64,000 nt of DNA. Origin: Oscillospiraceae bacterium. GTDB lineage: Bacteria > Bacillota > Clostridia > Oscillospirales > Oscillospiraceae. This document shows positions 28,494 through 37,676 of this stretch, piece after piece; the first letter of the stretch is position 1; every line of letters starts with the position of its first letter. A model generated the notes under the pieces. That model ran no database searches. It was given only the letters and a program-made list of their open reading frames with translations, and was not told the DNA's origin. Both the position numbers and the translations under genes were made by a program. Location: positions 47,027-111,026 of the forward strand of contig SVLN01000002.1 of NCBI GenBank assembly GCA_015067925.1, in the 5' to 3' direction.

Positions 28494-29924
28494 TTATTTG
28501 TAGTTCTTTACAAAGTACTTGTAAAATGCAGCAGCTTCCGCGATGGCGGAGACATCAATGTTTTCGTTCACAGCATGAATGCTTGCCAACTGCTTTGATG
28601 ACATTCTGGTGGGAGCAAAGCGCAGAACGCAATTGCAGATGGGCGTCAGCTTCCAGGCATCGGTGCCGGCCGGAAGAATGTACGGAGCCGCAGGATAGCG
28701 CGGGAACACTTTTTCGATGCAGTCCATGGCGTAGGCATAGGCTGCGGAGTTAAGATCAGCGGGATCGTAATACTCCTCGTTCTCAATCTCCACTTCCACA
28801 CCGTATTTCTTTGCAATCATGCGGAATGCATCCAGATCTTTGCGCAGATCCTCTTCGTTGACATTGCGCAGCAGCGCATTGGCTGTGCAGACTTTCTCCG
28901 TCATGCCGCCTTCGATCTTCTGGAAGGTGCAAACAGTTCCGACCATACCGCCGGCTGTTGCGTTGATGCTGGGTAGAACCTTCTTCAGGATTCCGCCAAA
29001 GAGCCATAGGTTGCAGAACAGCACATTCATGGGAAACCCACAATAAGGTGCCAGACGCCGGAACATTTCCGTTACCTGAGGATTCAGGCGCAGAATAAAA
29101 GGCTTTTTGGTGCTGATTTCCTGAATGAAGGCGCTCATGCGCTCCACAGGGTTGTTCTTGTAGCCGGTAAGGCTGATGTGGCTGCTTTCTGTGGTTGCCT
29201 TGCAGATGAGTCTGCAGCGGCCTTTTTCATGCACGGCGACCATGGCGCACTTTTCACAGTTCATGTTGCCCAGGGGCGGATCGACAATTGCGCCGCCTTC
29301 GTCCATAATAACTTCAAAGATAATGCCCTGTTCACGGAACCATGCCAGGGCCGAGGGAATGCCGTCTCCACCCAGTTCTTCGTTATGGGACGATCCAATA
29401 TAGAAGTTGACTTCCGGCACGAAGCCCTCTGCAAGCAGCTGCTCGGCTGCAAATAGAATGGCACACAAAGAGCCCTTGGTATCTGCCGCGCCACGGCCAA
29501 AGATCGCACCATCCACAACTTCGCCGCCAAAGGGATCGTGGGACCATTCTTCTGTTGCGGCCACAACATCATGATGACTCATCAGCATAATATTGCGCGA
29601 AGAATCTTTGCCGGGAATCTTATAGATCCAGCAATCGTCGGAAAAGCTGTAACGCTCAGCCTTTTCGTGCAGCAGCGGAAATTGTTCCTTCACCACATCA
29701 CGCAGTTTGGCAAATTCCGTATCATCGTAGCTTCCCTTCACGGAAACGGTCTTGCACCGCAGCATTTCACGCAGAGAATGGGCATACGATTCCAGTTCCT
29801 TGTCGGAAAAGGTGGGATGCTCCCCTATTAATTTGCGCGCAGAGGCGGTTTTGATCGCCGTATTCAAAGCAAGAACCAAGAGCAGCGCCAAAATTGTGCC
29901 CAGAATAATCCATAAAACGATCAT
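28494..29924 (-). CDS. M20 family peptidase (N-terminal membrane anchor)
   Basis: LMSHHDVVAA, FGRGAADTKGSLCAILFAAEQLL, SHNEELGGDG. Confidence 0.92.
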   Translation of the reverse strand: MIVLWIILGTILALLLVLALNTAIKTASARKLIGEHPTFSDKELESYAHSLREMLRCKTVSVKGSYDDTEFAKLRDVVKEQFPLLHEKAERYSFSDDCWIYKIPGKDSSRNIMLMSHHDVVAATEEWSHDPFGGEVVDGAIFGRGAADTKGSLCAILFAAEQLLAEGFVPEVNFYIGSSHNEELGGDGIPSALAWFREQGIIFEVIMDEGGAIVDPPLGNMNCEKCAMVAVHEKGRCRLICKATTESSHISLTGYKNNPVERMSAFIQEISTKKPFILRLNPQVTEMFRRLAPYCGFPMNVLFCNLWLFGGILKKVLPSINATAGGMVGTVCTFQKIEGGMTEKVCTANALLRNVNEEDLRKDLDAFRMIAKKYGVEVEIENEEYYDPADLNSAAYAYAMDCIEKVFPRYPAAPYILPAGTDAWKLTPICNCVLRFAPTRMSSKQLASIHAVNENIDVSAIAEAAAFYKYFVKNYK

Positions 29925-30046
29925 AATGATTCCTCCCTTTTCTTATTTTCAGTATATCACCTGAAGTTCCTGCCGTCAAACCTTGCCCCCGGGAAGTTTG
30001 CATGCTATAATAACCGGGATGTAACGAAAGAAAGAGAGTGAGTTCC

Positions 30047-31429
30047 ATGCGTAACGCCGCAAAGGCACAGACCTCTAAGGTTGGCAAACTGGAAAAACTG
30101 GGTTTTATGACCTTCTCCACTGCCAGTAACGTCGTCTTTAACTTCAAAGATCTGTTCTATCTGTTCTTCCTGACCAATGTCATGGGCATCAAGATCGCCC
30201 ATGCCGGTATCATCACCGCCGTCGGCATTGTCTGGGACGCCATCAACGATCCGCTGGTGGGCTTCTGGGCGGTCAATCACCGTTTTAAGAACGGCGAAAA
30301 GGTTCGTCCCCTTGCCCTGTGGTGCGCTGTGCCCTGGGCCATTACTGTTGTGTTGATGTTCACCTGCTTTGATGTTGCCTATGGCCTGAAGCTTGGCATC
30401 GCCATGGCAATCTACTTCCTGTTTGAGCTGTTCAACACCTTTGCTGCCATTCCCTATAACTCCATGGGCAGCCTTGCTACCAATATTGACGCAGACCGCA
30501 GATCCATCAACGTCTTCCGCAACCTGGGCGGCTGTATTGGTTCTGCCATCGGCGCGGTTGCCATGTATCCCCTGCTGGACCTGTTCGGCGGTCTGGATGA
30601 AGCGGGCAACATCATTCAGGGCGACCCCGGCAAGAACGCCTTCTTCTACGCTGCCATCGTGATGGGTGTTGTGTGCATTCTCGGCAGCTTTGCCCATTAC
30701 TTTACCACCCGCGAGCGCGTGCAGCAGGAAAGCGAAGATCAGAGCAAGATCGGCATCATTACTGCCTTCCGTATGCTCCTTGGCTGTCGCAGTTGGGTGA
30801 TGAATACCCTGTATGTGCTTTGCTACGGCATGCTGAACCTGCTGATCATGAGCACCATCAACTACTATGCTACATACGTCATCGGCTCTTCCTCGGCAGC
30901 GACGATCATTATGGCTTTGTACTTAGTAGTTTCCGTGGTGTTCTCCATCCTGAGCATCCCCATTGATAAGAAGCTCGGCCGTCGCAAGACCATGATCAGC
31001 TCTGCCCTTGTGTATGTGCTGGGCAAGATCTGGTTTGTGATCAACCCGTTCTCCATGGGTGCAATTCTGGTCAACGCCCTGACCGTTGCCTATGCCATGA
31101 CCCTGGCCTTCGTTCTGTTTAATACCAACCGCAACAACATTGCTGATCTGATTGAATGGAAGAATCATCGCCGTATCGACTCTCTGGTCAGCACCTGCGA
31201 TAATCTGGCCAGCAAGCTCAGTAAAGCCGGTGCAAACCTGATGATGACCGGTGCGCTTGCCGCCGCCGGCTTTGATGCAGCGCTGTCTACCCAGCCGGTT
31301 GCTGCTATCAACACCATCAATGCCATGCTGGGCTGGGTGCCCATGATCATTGCCGTCGTGATGCTGGTTGTCGTGTTCTTCCATCCCATCGAGAAGGACA
31401 TGGCCGCCATGCGGGCGGATAAGGAGTAA
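30047..31429 (+). CDS. MFS transporter, GPH (glycoside-pentoside-hexuronide:cation symporter) type
   Basis: DAINDPLVGFWAVNHRF motif, 12-TM pattern. Confidence 0.85.
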   Translation: MRNAAKAQTSKVGKLEKLGFMTFSTASNVVFNFKDLFYLFFLTNVMGIKIAHAGIITAVGIVWDAINDPLVGFWAVNHRFKNGEKVRPLALWCAVPWAITVVLMFTCFDVAYGLKLGIAMAIYFLFELFNTFAAIPYNSMGSLATNIDADRRSINVFRNLGGCIGSAIGAVAMYPLLDLFGGLDEAGNIIQGDPGKNAFFYAAIVMGVVCILGSFAHYFTTRERVQQESEDQSKIGIITAFRMLLGCRSWVMNTLYVLCYGMLNLLIMSTINYYATYVIGSSSAATIIMALYLVVSVVFSILSIPIDKKLGRRKTMISSALVYVLGKIWFVINPFSMGAILVNALTVAYAMTLAFVLFNTNRNNIADLIEWKNHRRIDSLVSTCDNLASKLSKAGANLMMTGALAAAGFDAALSTQPVAAINTINAMLGWVPMIIAVVMLVVVFFHPIEKDMAAMRADKE

Positions 31430-31432
31430 ACC

Positions 31433-32875
31433 ATGCTATATGTTTTGCTCTGCCTGATTGCCGCACTTGTCGTATGTCTTGTCGTTGCATTGGTTCGCGC
31501 TGTTCTGATCAAAGCTCCCGCGCGCGTCAGCTATGTGCCGGAAGTCACGCAGGAAGAATGCAACGTTGCAGCACAGAAATTGGGCGATATGATCCGTGTA
31601 AGTACTGTTTCGAAACATGAGTATGAGGATCTTTCCGATTTTTATCGTTTTCATGCGGAACTCGAGCGCCTCTTCCCTCTTCTGCATGAAAAGCTGGGAA
31701 AGACCGTCCTGAACGGAACGCTTCTGTACCGTTGGGAAGGTTCCGACCCGAAAAAGAAACCAATTCTTCTGATGGGCCACCAGGACGTGGTTCCCGCTTC
31801 TGACGAAGGCTGGAGCGTTCCGGCCTACAGTGGTCAGGTCAAGGACGGCAATCTCTACGGCCGCGGCGCTCTGGACTGCAAGAGCACCATGTATGTGCAG
31901 CTTCAGGCCGTTGAGGAACTGCTGACTGAGGGATTTGTACCGCCCTGCGATGTGTATCTGGAATACTCCATCAACGAAGAAACCGGCGGTGACGGCGCAG
32001 CTGCCGCCATGCGCTATCTTTGGGGCCGGGGCATTGAGCTTGCCCTGGTCATGGATGAAGGTGGCGCGGTCATTGAGCAGGCTGTGGACGGCATGGATCG
32101 TCCTTACGCTGTGATTGGCATTACGGAAAAAGGTTATATGGATCTGAAGATTACCGCCCGCGGCAAGGGAGGTCACAGTTCCACCCCGCCTCGCAATACC
32201 CCGGCAGCGCGTCTGTTCGCCTTTGCCAATGAGATTGAGCGCAAGCGTCCGTTCAAGAAGAAGCTGTTGCCTGAAGCCGTGCAGATGTTCCGTGCCATGG
32301 CGCCGTCGTTCAAGTTCCCCATGCGCTTGGTTCTGGGCAACATCTGGCTGTTCAAGCCTCTTCTGATGGCCCTGATGCCCGTGGTTTCTCCCTTTGGTGA
32401 GGCGGTCATGGCCACCACTTGCTGCTTTACCATGATGGAAGGCTCCTCCGCTGCCAACGTGATACCCAAAGAGCCGTACCTGGTTGCCAATCTGCGAACC
32501 ACTGTGCATCAAGGATGTAAGGAATCCCTGGCTGTGATGCAGAAGTACGCAGATAAGTATGACCTGGAAATTGAAGTTTTGCTGCAGCGGGATGCCTCCC
32601 CTGTTTCCAACATTCATTCTAAAGAATACGCCTACGTTCTCGAATGCATCCAAAAGCACTTCCCGGATGCCGGTGCCGCGCCTTATCTGATTATGGGCGG
32701 CACGGACTGCCGTCATTTCCATGCCCTGACGGAGAATGCCCTGCGTTTTGCTCCGGTTCGCATGAACTACCAGCAGAATGCCAGCTGCCATGCAGTGGAT
32801 GAAAATGTCACGGTAACGGCTTTGGCTGAAGGTGTTCGCTTCTTTAAGATGCTTTTGAAAGATTACCCGTTTTAA
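31433..32875 (+). CDS. M20 family peptidase, paralogue of 28494..29924
   Basis: LMGHQDVVPA, YGRGALDCKSTMYVQLQAVEELL, SINEETGGDG. Confidence 0.92.
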   Translation: MLYVLLCLIAALVVCLVVALVRAVLIKAPARVSYVPEVTQEECNVAAQKLGDMIRVSTVSKHEYEDLSDFYRFHAELERLFPLLHEKLGKTVLNGTLLYRWEGSDPKKKPILLMGHQDVVPASDEGWSVPAYSGQVKDGNLYGRGALDCKSTMYVQLQAVEELLTEGFVPPCDVYLEYSINEETGGDGAAAAMRYLWGRGIELALVMDEGGAVIEQAVDGMDRPYAVIGITEKGYMDLKITARGKGGHSSTPPRNTPAARLFAFANEIERKRPFKKKLLPEAVQMFRAMAPSFKFPMRLVLGNIWLFKPLLMALMPVVSPFGEAVMATTCCFTMMEGSSAANVIPKEPYLVANLRTTVHQGCKESLAVMQKYADKYDLEIEVLLQRDASPVSNIHSKEYAYVLECIQKHFPDAGAAPYLIMGGTDCRHFHALTENALRFAPVRMNYQQNASCHAVDENVTVTALAEGVRFFKMLLKDYPF

Positions 32876-32880
32876 GAAAA

Positions 32881-32913
32881 AACAGCCTGCTGCATACTGC
32901 AGCAGGCTGTTCT
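32881..32913. terminator. Bidirectional terminator
   Basis: acagcctgctgca-tac-tgcagcaggctgt. Confidence 0.88.
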
Positions 32914-32917
32914 AATT

Positions 32918-33874
32918 TCACCAACCACCCGGACACTCGTCCAGCAAGTTTAGTTGCGAGAAGATGGAAGAAACTATTTGGCGATAAGAATCCACGTCTC
33001 TTGCCTTGAGAAGGTCCTTGCGATGGGAATCGCAATCTGCAAAGCTGTGGCTGAGGTAAAACCAGAGTTCTTTCATGCGCCGCATGGCATTATTTCGGTC
33101 TCCGAAGCGCTCAGAGTAGCCATCAAACAGCCGGTCGTGGAACTCACGCAGGATTTTCACGTCTGAAGAAGTACCGGAGCGAATCTTCCCTGCCAGGAAC
33201 GGATCGGCAATCAGGCCTTGTCCAATCATAATGGAGTTTACCTGCGGGAAGCGTTGTTCACACGCCTGAAAATCAGAAGCGGTCACAATGCCGCCATTGA
33301 AGCAAACGGGATTCTTGCTCTTCTGCAGTGCTTTTTCAAATTCCTCCGTGCGAATAGGGTGCTTGTAAAAGTCCTTGCGCACTCTGGGATGGATGATGAG
33401 CTCATGAATCGGGTAGCGATTATAGATTTCCAGAATGGCATCAAATTCCTCGGGATCTTCCACGCCCAAGCGGGTTTTGACAGAGATGGCACAGCTGACA
33501 CCGGAAAAAATGCCGTCGAGAAACTGATCCAGTGCCTGCAGGTCGGAGAGCATGCCGGAGCCCTTCTTCTTAGCCGTTACCGTACCGGATGGACAGCCAA
33601 GATTGATGTTCACCTCAGCATAACCCATCCGCTGCAGCTTCCAGACTGCCCAGATCACATCATCTGCGACCTTGCTCAGAAGCTGCGGCACCGCTTGGAT
33701 GCCCTCGTTGTACTCCGGTGCAATTTCCCGCAGATCTTTTGCTGTGAATTTATGTTCCTTGGTAGGCGAAACAAAGGGAATGTAGTACCGATCCACGCCC
33801 GGAAAATATTCATGATGCAGCTGCCGGAACAGCGACGTTGTCAGGCCCTCCATTGGGGCAAAATCCAGACGCAT
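32918..33874 (-). CDS. tRNA-dihydrouridine synthase family protein
   Basis: LDFAPMEGLTTSLFRQL, NINLGCPSGTVTAKKKGSGML, FNGGIVTASDF, IGQGLIADPFL. Confidence 0.92.
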   Translation of the reverse strand: MRLDFAPMEGLTTSLFRQLHHEYFPGVDRYYIPFVSPTKEHKFTAKDLREIAPEYNEGIQAVPQLLSKVADDVIWAVWKLQRMGYAEVNINLGCPSGTVTAKKKGSGMLSDLQALDQFLDGIFSGVSCAISVKTRLGVEDPEEFDAILEIYNRYPIHELIIHPRVRKDFYKHPIRTEEFEKALQKSKNPVCFNGGIVTASDFQACEQRFPQVNSIMIGQGLIADPFLAGKIRSGTSSDVKILREFHDRLFDGYSERFGDRNNAMRRMKELWFYLSHSFADCDSHRKDLLKARDVDSYRQIVSSIFSQLNLLDECPGGW

Positions 33875-33885
33875 AAATTCCCTCT

Positions 33886-34299
33886 CTAAATTAAAATCCC
33901 GTCGCAGTGATCGATCTCGTGCTGAATGATCTGGGCGGTGCGGCCTTCATAAGTCTTTCGTCTTATTTGGAACGCTTCGTTCTGATATTCTACCTTGATG
34001 GAGCGGAAACGCTTGGTTTTCCGCACCCCGTCCAGGGACAGGCAGCCCTCTTCCGTTTCGTACACGCCGGAGGAACGGATGATTCTGGGGTTATACATGA
34101 GGTTGTACTTTCCTAATTCATCCACAAAGATGATGATGCGCTTATTGACGCCAATCATGTTGGCAGCCATGCCGACGCAGCCTTCCTTATGGGCATCCAG
34201 GGTATCATAAAGATCCTGCCCCACCGAAAGATCTTCTTTTGTGGCGGGAACAGCGTTCCGAGCCAGGAAGATCGGGTCTCTCATAATCGGTTTTACCAT
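33886..34299 (-). CDS. def: Peptide deformylase
   Basis: GCVGMAANMIG, EEGCLSLDG, IIQHEIDHCDGILI. Confidence 0.95.
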   Translation of the reverse strand: MVKPIMRDPIFLARNAVPATKEDLSVGQDLYDTLDAHKEGCVGMAANMIGVNKRIIIFVDELGKYNLMYNPRIIRSSGVYETEEGCLSLDGVRKTKRFRSIKVEYQNEAFQIRRKTYEGRTAQIIQHEIDHCDGILI

Positions 34300-34306
34300 A
34301 ATAGCC

Positions 34307-34699
34307 TCACTTCGAAAATGCTCCGCTCTTTAGATGCGAAAGAAATTCAGCATCCGCGGGGCAGAATGAATACTGATCAATCTCTTCCGTGGTGATCCAA
34401 CGAATATCGTTATGTTCCAGCATCTTGGGAGTGCCCTCTTTGATGTGGGCGCGGAAGAAGGTCAGGTGCACTGTCAGATCCGGATACTCATGTGTCAGAG
34501 ACATGATTTCGTCCTCGACTTCAATCAGCACATCCAGCTCCTCTTTGCATTCGCGAATAAGGGCCTCGGCCTTGCTCTCACCAGACTCGACCTTGCCGCC
34601 CACAAATTCCCAATGAAGGCCCCTTGCCTTGTGCGCAGGGCGCTGACAGGCAAGAAAATGATTGCCGTCCCAGATCAGGGCAGCCACAACTTCTGTCAT
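34307..34699 (-). CDS. NUDIX hydrolase, MutT/8-oxo-dGTP diphosphatase-like
   Basis: WEFVGGKVESGESKAEALIRECKEEL Nudix box. Confidence 0.94.
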   Translation of the reverse strand: MTEVVAALIWDGNHFLACQRPAHKARGLHWEFVGGKVESGESKAEALIRECKEELDVLIEVEDEIMSLTHEYPDLTVHLTFFRAHIKEGTPKMLEHNDIRWITTEEIDQYSFCPADAEFLSHLKSGAFSK

Positions 34700-34846
34700 A
34701 GAAAAACCATCTTTCTTTCGTATATTGTTCTCATTATAGAATCCTGCGTAAAACTTGTCAATTTGTATTTCCGTTGGAAAATTTCACGCAAAACAGATGC
34801 AAGTATGATACAATAAGGGTGCACCCTTTAATTGGGAGGGATTACC

Positions 34847-35500
34847 ATGATCAAAATTTTAATTGTGGAAGACGAAAGACCAATCGCCAACCTGATCGAT
34901 ATGAATCTGACCGCCTGCGGCTATCGCTGCAGCTGCACCTATGACGGCCTTTCGGCTGCGGATCTGATTGAGCAGAATCATTACGATCTGATTCTTTTGG
35001 ATATCATGCTGCCGGGATGCAGCGGCTATGACCTGCTGCCCCAGATCCGTCCCACCGGAACTCCCGTGATTTTTATTACCGCAATGGATTCCGTTGCCGA
35101 TCGCGTGACCGGTTTGCGCGCAGGCGCTGACGACTATCTGTGCAAACCCTTCGAAATTGTGGAGCTTATTGCGCGGGTGGAAACAGTTCTGCGCCGCAGC
35201 GGCAAGATGGATGACTTGATCACGGAAGACGATGTGGTAATCGATATGCGCTCCATGATTGTTACCAAGGCGGGCCAGCCGGTGCAGCTGACGAAGAAAG
35301 AATTTGAACTTCTTCTTCTGTTCATCCGAAACAAGAACATCGCTTTGTTCCGCGAGACGATTTATGAGAGAGTTTGGGAATCCGACTATCTGGGCGACAG
35401 CCGCACGGTGGATCTTCACGTACAGCGCTTGCGTAAAAAACTTGGCTGGCAGGACAAGCTGACGGCCGTTTATAAGGTCGGATATCGTCTGGAGGGATAG
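34847..35500 (+). CDS. Response regulator (OmpR/PhoB type)
   Basis: Receiver domain DLILLDIMLPG, winged-helix C-terminus. Confidence 0.95.
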   Translation: MIKILIVEDERPIANLIDMNLTACGYRCSCTYDGLSAADLIEQNHYDLILLDIMLPGCSGYDLLPQIRPTGTPVIFITAMDSVADRVTGLRAGADDYLCKPFEIVELIARVETVLRRSGKMDDLITEDDVVIDMRSMIVTKAGQPVQLTKKEFELLLLFIRNKNIALFRETIYERVWESDYLGDSRTVDLHVQRLRKKLGWQDKLTAVYKVGYRLEG

Positions 35501-35503
35501 CAT

Positions 35504-36910
35504 TTGAAACTGGCGCTGAAAATGATTCTGTCCACCGTTCTGGTGGTCTGCATTTCGCTGACGGTTACTGCGTATTTGCTGGTGCAGAGCAGTTTCTCAA
35601 CCTTGCTGAACAATCGAATTGAAAGCGCCACAGAGGAATCCAGACAGTTCTGTATGATGTTGGGCGCTCTTTCGTTGGGACAGATGGGCCTTGGCACAGA
35701 ACCGATCGATGCGGTGCAGGCGGCGCTGAGTTCTTCATCGGCCCTGAAGGAGCAACGATACTTTATTGAAGAGCCCACATCTGAACGAACCTTCCGCAAC
35801 GAACTGATCAGCTCAGATGCATTGTCGACGGACCTGCTGGAGGCCGGCTCCGATACGATCTGTTATCAGATTGGCAAAAACGGTACCGGCTACGAGATTA
35901 CAACGCTTAGCTCCTTTTCTCTGAATAACACCGTATTCTATGTCACGTTGCAGCGAAACCTGAGTGATGTTTATGCGTTGCGATCGCAGAGTCTTCGGCA
36001 ATGCAGGATCATCGTGATCATTGCCATTGCCGCCGGTTCTTTGATCAGCGCATTGTTTGCTGCGCTGCTGACTCGTCCGCTTCATCGGCTTTCCCGGTCC
36101 ACTAAGCAGATTGCCGGTGGTCTATACAGCAAACGCGCCAACGTGTCATCAAAGGATGAAATCGGCGAGTTTGCCAGGGACTTTAACAGCATGGCAGACT
36201 CTCTTGAGAGCAAAATTGAAGAGCTGGCTGATGCCGCCCAGCGACAGAAGGACTTTACCGCCAGCTTTGCCCATGAGCTCAAGACGCCTCTGACCTCCGT
36301 GATTGGCTATGCCGATACCCTCCGCAGTCGCGCGCTGTCACCGGAGCATCAGATGAACGCCGCCAATTATATCTTCACGGAAGGTAAGCGACTGGAGGCC
36401 ATGTCCCGTTCCCTTCTGGATCTGTTTGCCCTGGAGAAAGCAGCGCCTGTTATGCATAATGTACCTGCTGAACAGATCGCCGATGCGGTTGCGGAGAGCA
36501 CAGCGTCCATCATGCAGGAGAAGAATATTACCCTTCAGTTGCAGGCACAGCCTGCAACCTTAAAAATTGAACCGGAACTCATCAAAACGCTTCTATATAA
36601 TCTTCTGGATAATGCCAGAAAGGCCTCTGAACCCAATAGCAGCATCGATCTGATCGGCTCGCTGGAGGAAAACGGCTACCGGTTCACGGTGCGCGATCAC
36701 GGCAGAGGCATTCCTGCTGACGCCTTGGCGCGCATCACAGAGCCGTTTTACATGGTGGACAAATCCCGTTCGCGCTCCGAGGGCGGCGCCGGTTTGGGCC
36801 TTGCTTTGTGCCAGCGGATCGCGCAGGCCCATCATACTGCTTTGCAGTATGAGAGTGAGGAAGGCGTTGGAACCACGGTCAGTTTTCTTCTGGAGGTGAG
36901 CGCAGAATGA
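35504..36910 (+). CDS. Sensor histidine kinase (HAMP, HisKA, HATPase_c)
   Basis: SFAHELKTPLTSVIGYADTLRS, DNARKA, GRGIP, GGAGLGLALCQRI. Confidence 0.95.
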   Translation: MKLALKMILSTVLVVCISLTVTAYLLVQSSFSTLLNNRIESATEESRQFCMMLGALSLGQMGLGTEPIDAVQAALSSSSALKEQRYFIEEPTSERTFRNELISSDALSTDLLEAGSDTICYQIGKNGTGYEITTLSSFSLNNTVFYVTLQRNLSDVYALRSQSLRQCRIIVIIAIAAGSLISALFAALLTRPLHRLSRSTKQIAGGLYSKRANVSSKDEIGEFARDFNSMADSLESKIEELADAAQRQKDFTASFAHELKTPLTSVIGYADTLRSRALSPEHQMNAANYIFTEGKRLEAMSRSLLDLFALEKAAPVMHNVPAEQIADAVAESTASIMQEKNITLQLQAQPATLKIEPELIKTLLYNLLDNARKASEPNSSIDLIGSLEENGYRFTVRDHGRGIPADALARITEPFYMVDKSRSRSEGGAGLGLALCQRIAQAHHTALQYESEEGVGTTVSFLLEVSAE

Positions 36911-37641
36911 AAAAACATACCTTGGTTTTTCTTGTTTTGCTTCTCTCCAGCGCTTTGATTGCTGTGTTTCTGCCCGGAATTCTGCTGAAACTGCAGGATT
37001 CTCAGCAAGTGGATCAGCTGCAGTACGCCCCAAGTACCCACTACAGTTTCCGCTCTGATGAGCAACGTCTTTCTTTTGTAGGTCGACTCAACGCAGTTTC
37101 GGGCAATAACAGCAGCATCGTTCCCCTGGAAACGGAGTCAGTCTCCCATACCTACGGAGATCGTGAATCCATCCTTGAGAGAATCAATGATGAACTGGAC
37201 TATTTCTGTTCTACGGTTATGCCGTCTCTGCCGGAGCAGTTCTACCCGCAGCTTCCGTCGGATACGTATCTGCACTTTGAGTTTATTCTCGATAATGCTA
37301 CCATGCAGGGCTTTATGTTCTGTGTGGCGGAATGTTCCCTATCTCAAGGTGATATGTACCTGATTGTCGACATGCAGAGCCGTCGTATCGTTCAGTTGGA
37401 GCTTTACAACACTCCCCTTTTCCCGAAAATCTATGACTATTTTACCCTGCGCATCAGCGATAATCTTGCAGAGTACTATGATCTTTCCCTGGTAAGCAGT
37501 GAGTTCTCGGTGGATGCCCTGAATATGCTCCTTGGCGGCGGCGGACAGGCCGGAAAGCTGGTTTTCAAAGATGATTCGCAGGAAATCGTATTCTCTTTCT
37601 CCTGTTGGCAGGACGGTTTGCTCTTTTATCCCGGAACATAA
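36907..37641 (+). CDS. Hypothetical membrane-anchored protein co-transcribed with the two-component system
   Basis: N-terminal TM; ATG overlaps the kinase stop by 4 bp. Confidence 0.7.
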   Translation: MKKHTLVFLVLLLSSALIAVFLPGILLKLQDSQQVDQLQYAPSTHYSFRSDEQRLSFVGRLNAVSGNNSSIVPLETESVSHTYGDRESILERINDELDYFCSTVMPSLPEQFYPQLPSDTYLHFEFILDNATMQGFMFCVAECSLSQGDMYLIVDMQSRRIVQLELYNTPLFPKIYDYFTLRISDNLAEYYDLSLVSSEFSVDALNMLLGGGGQAGKLVFKDDSQEIVFSFSCWQDGLLFYPGT

Positions 37642-37642
37642 G

Positions 37643-37676
37643 AAAAGACAGAGGCTTTTGAAAGCCTCTGTCTTTT
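37643..37676. terminator. Bidirectional terminator
   Basis: aaagacagaggcttt-tga-aagcctctgtctttttt. Confidence 0.92.
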
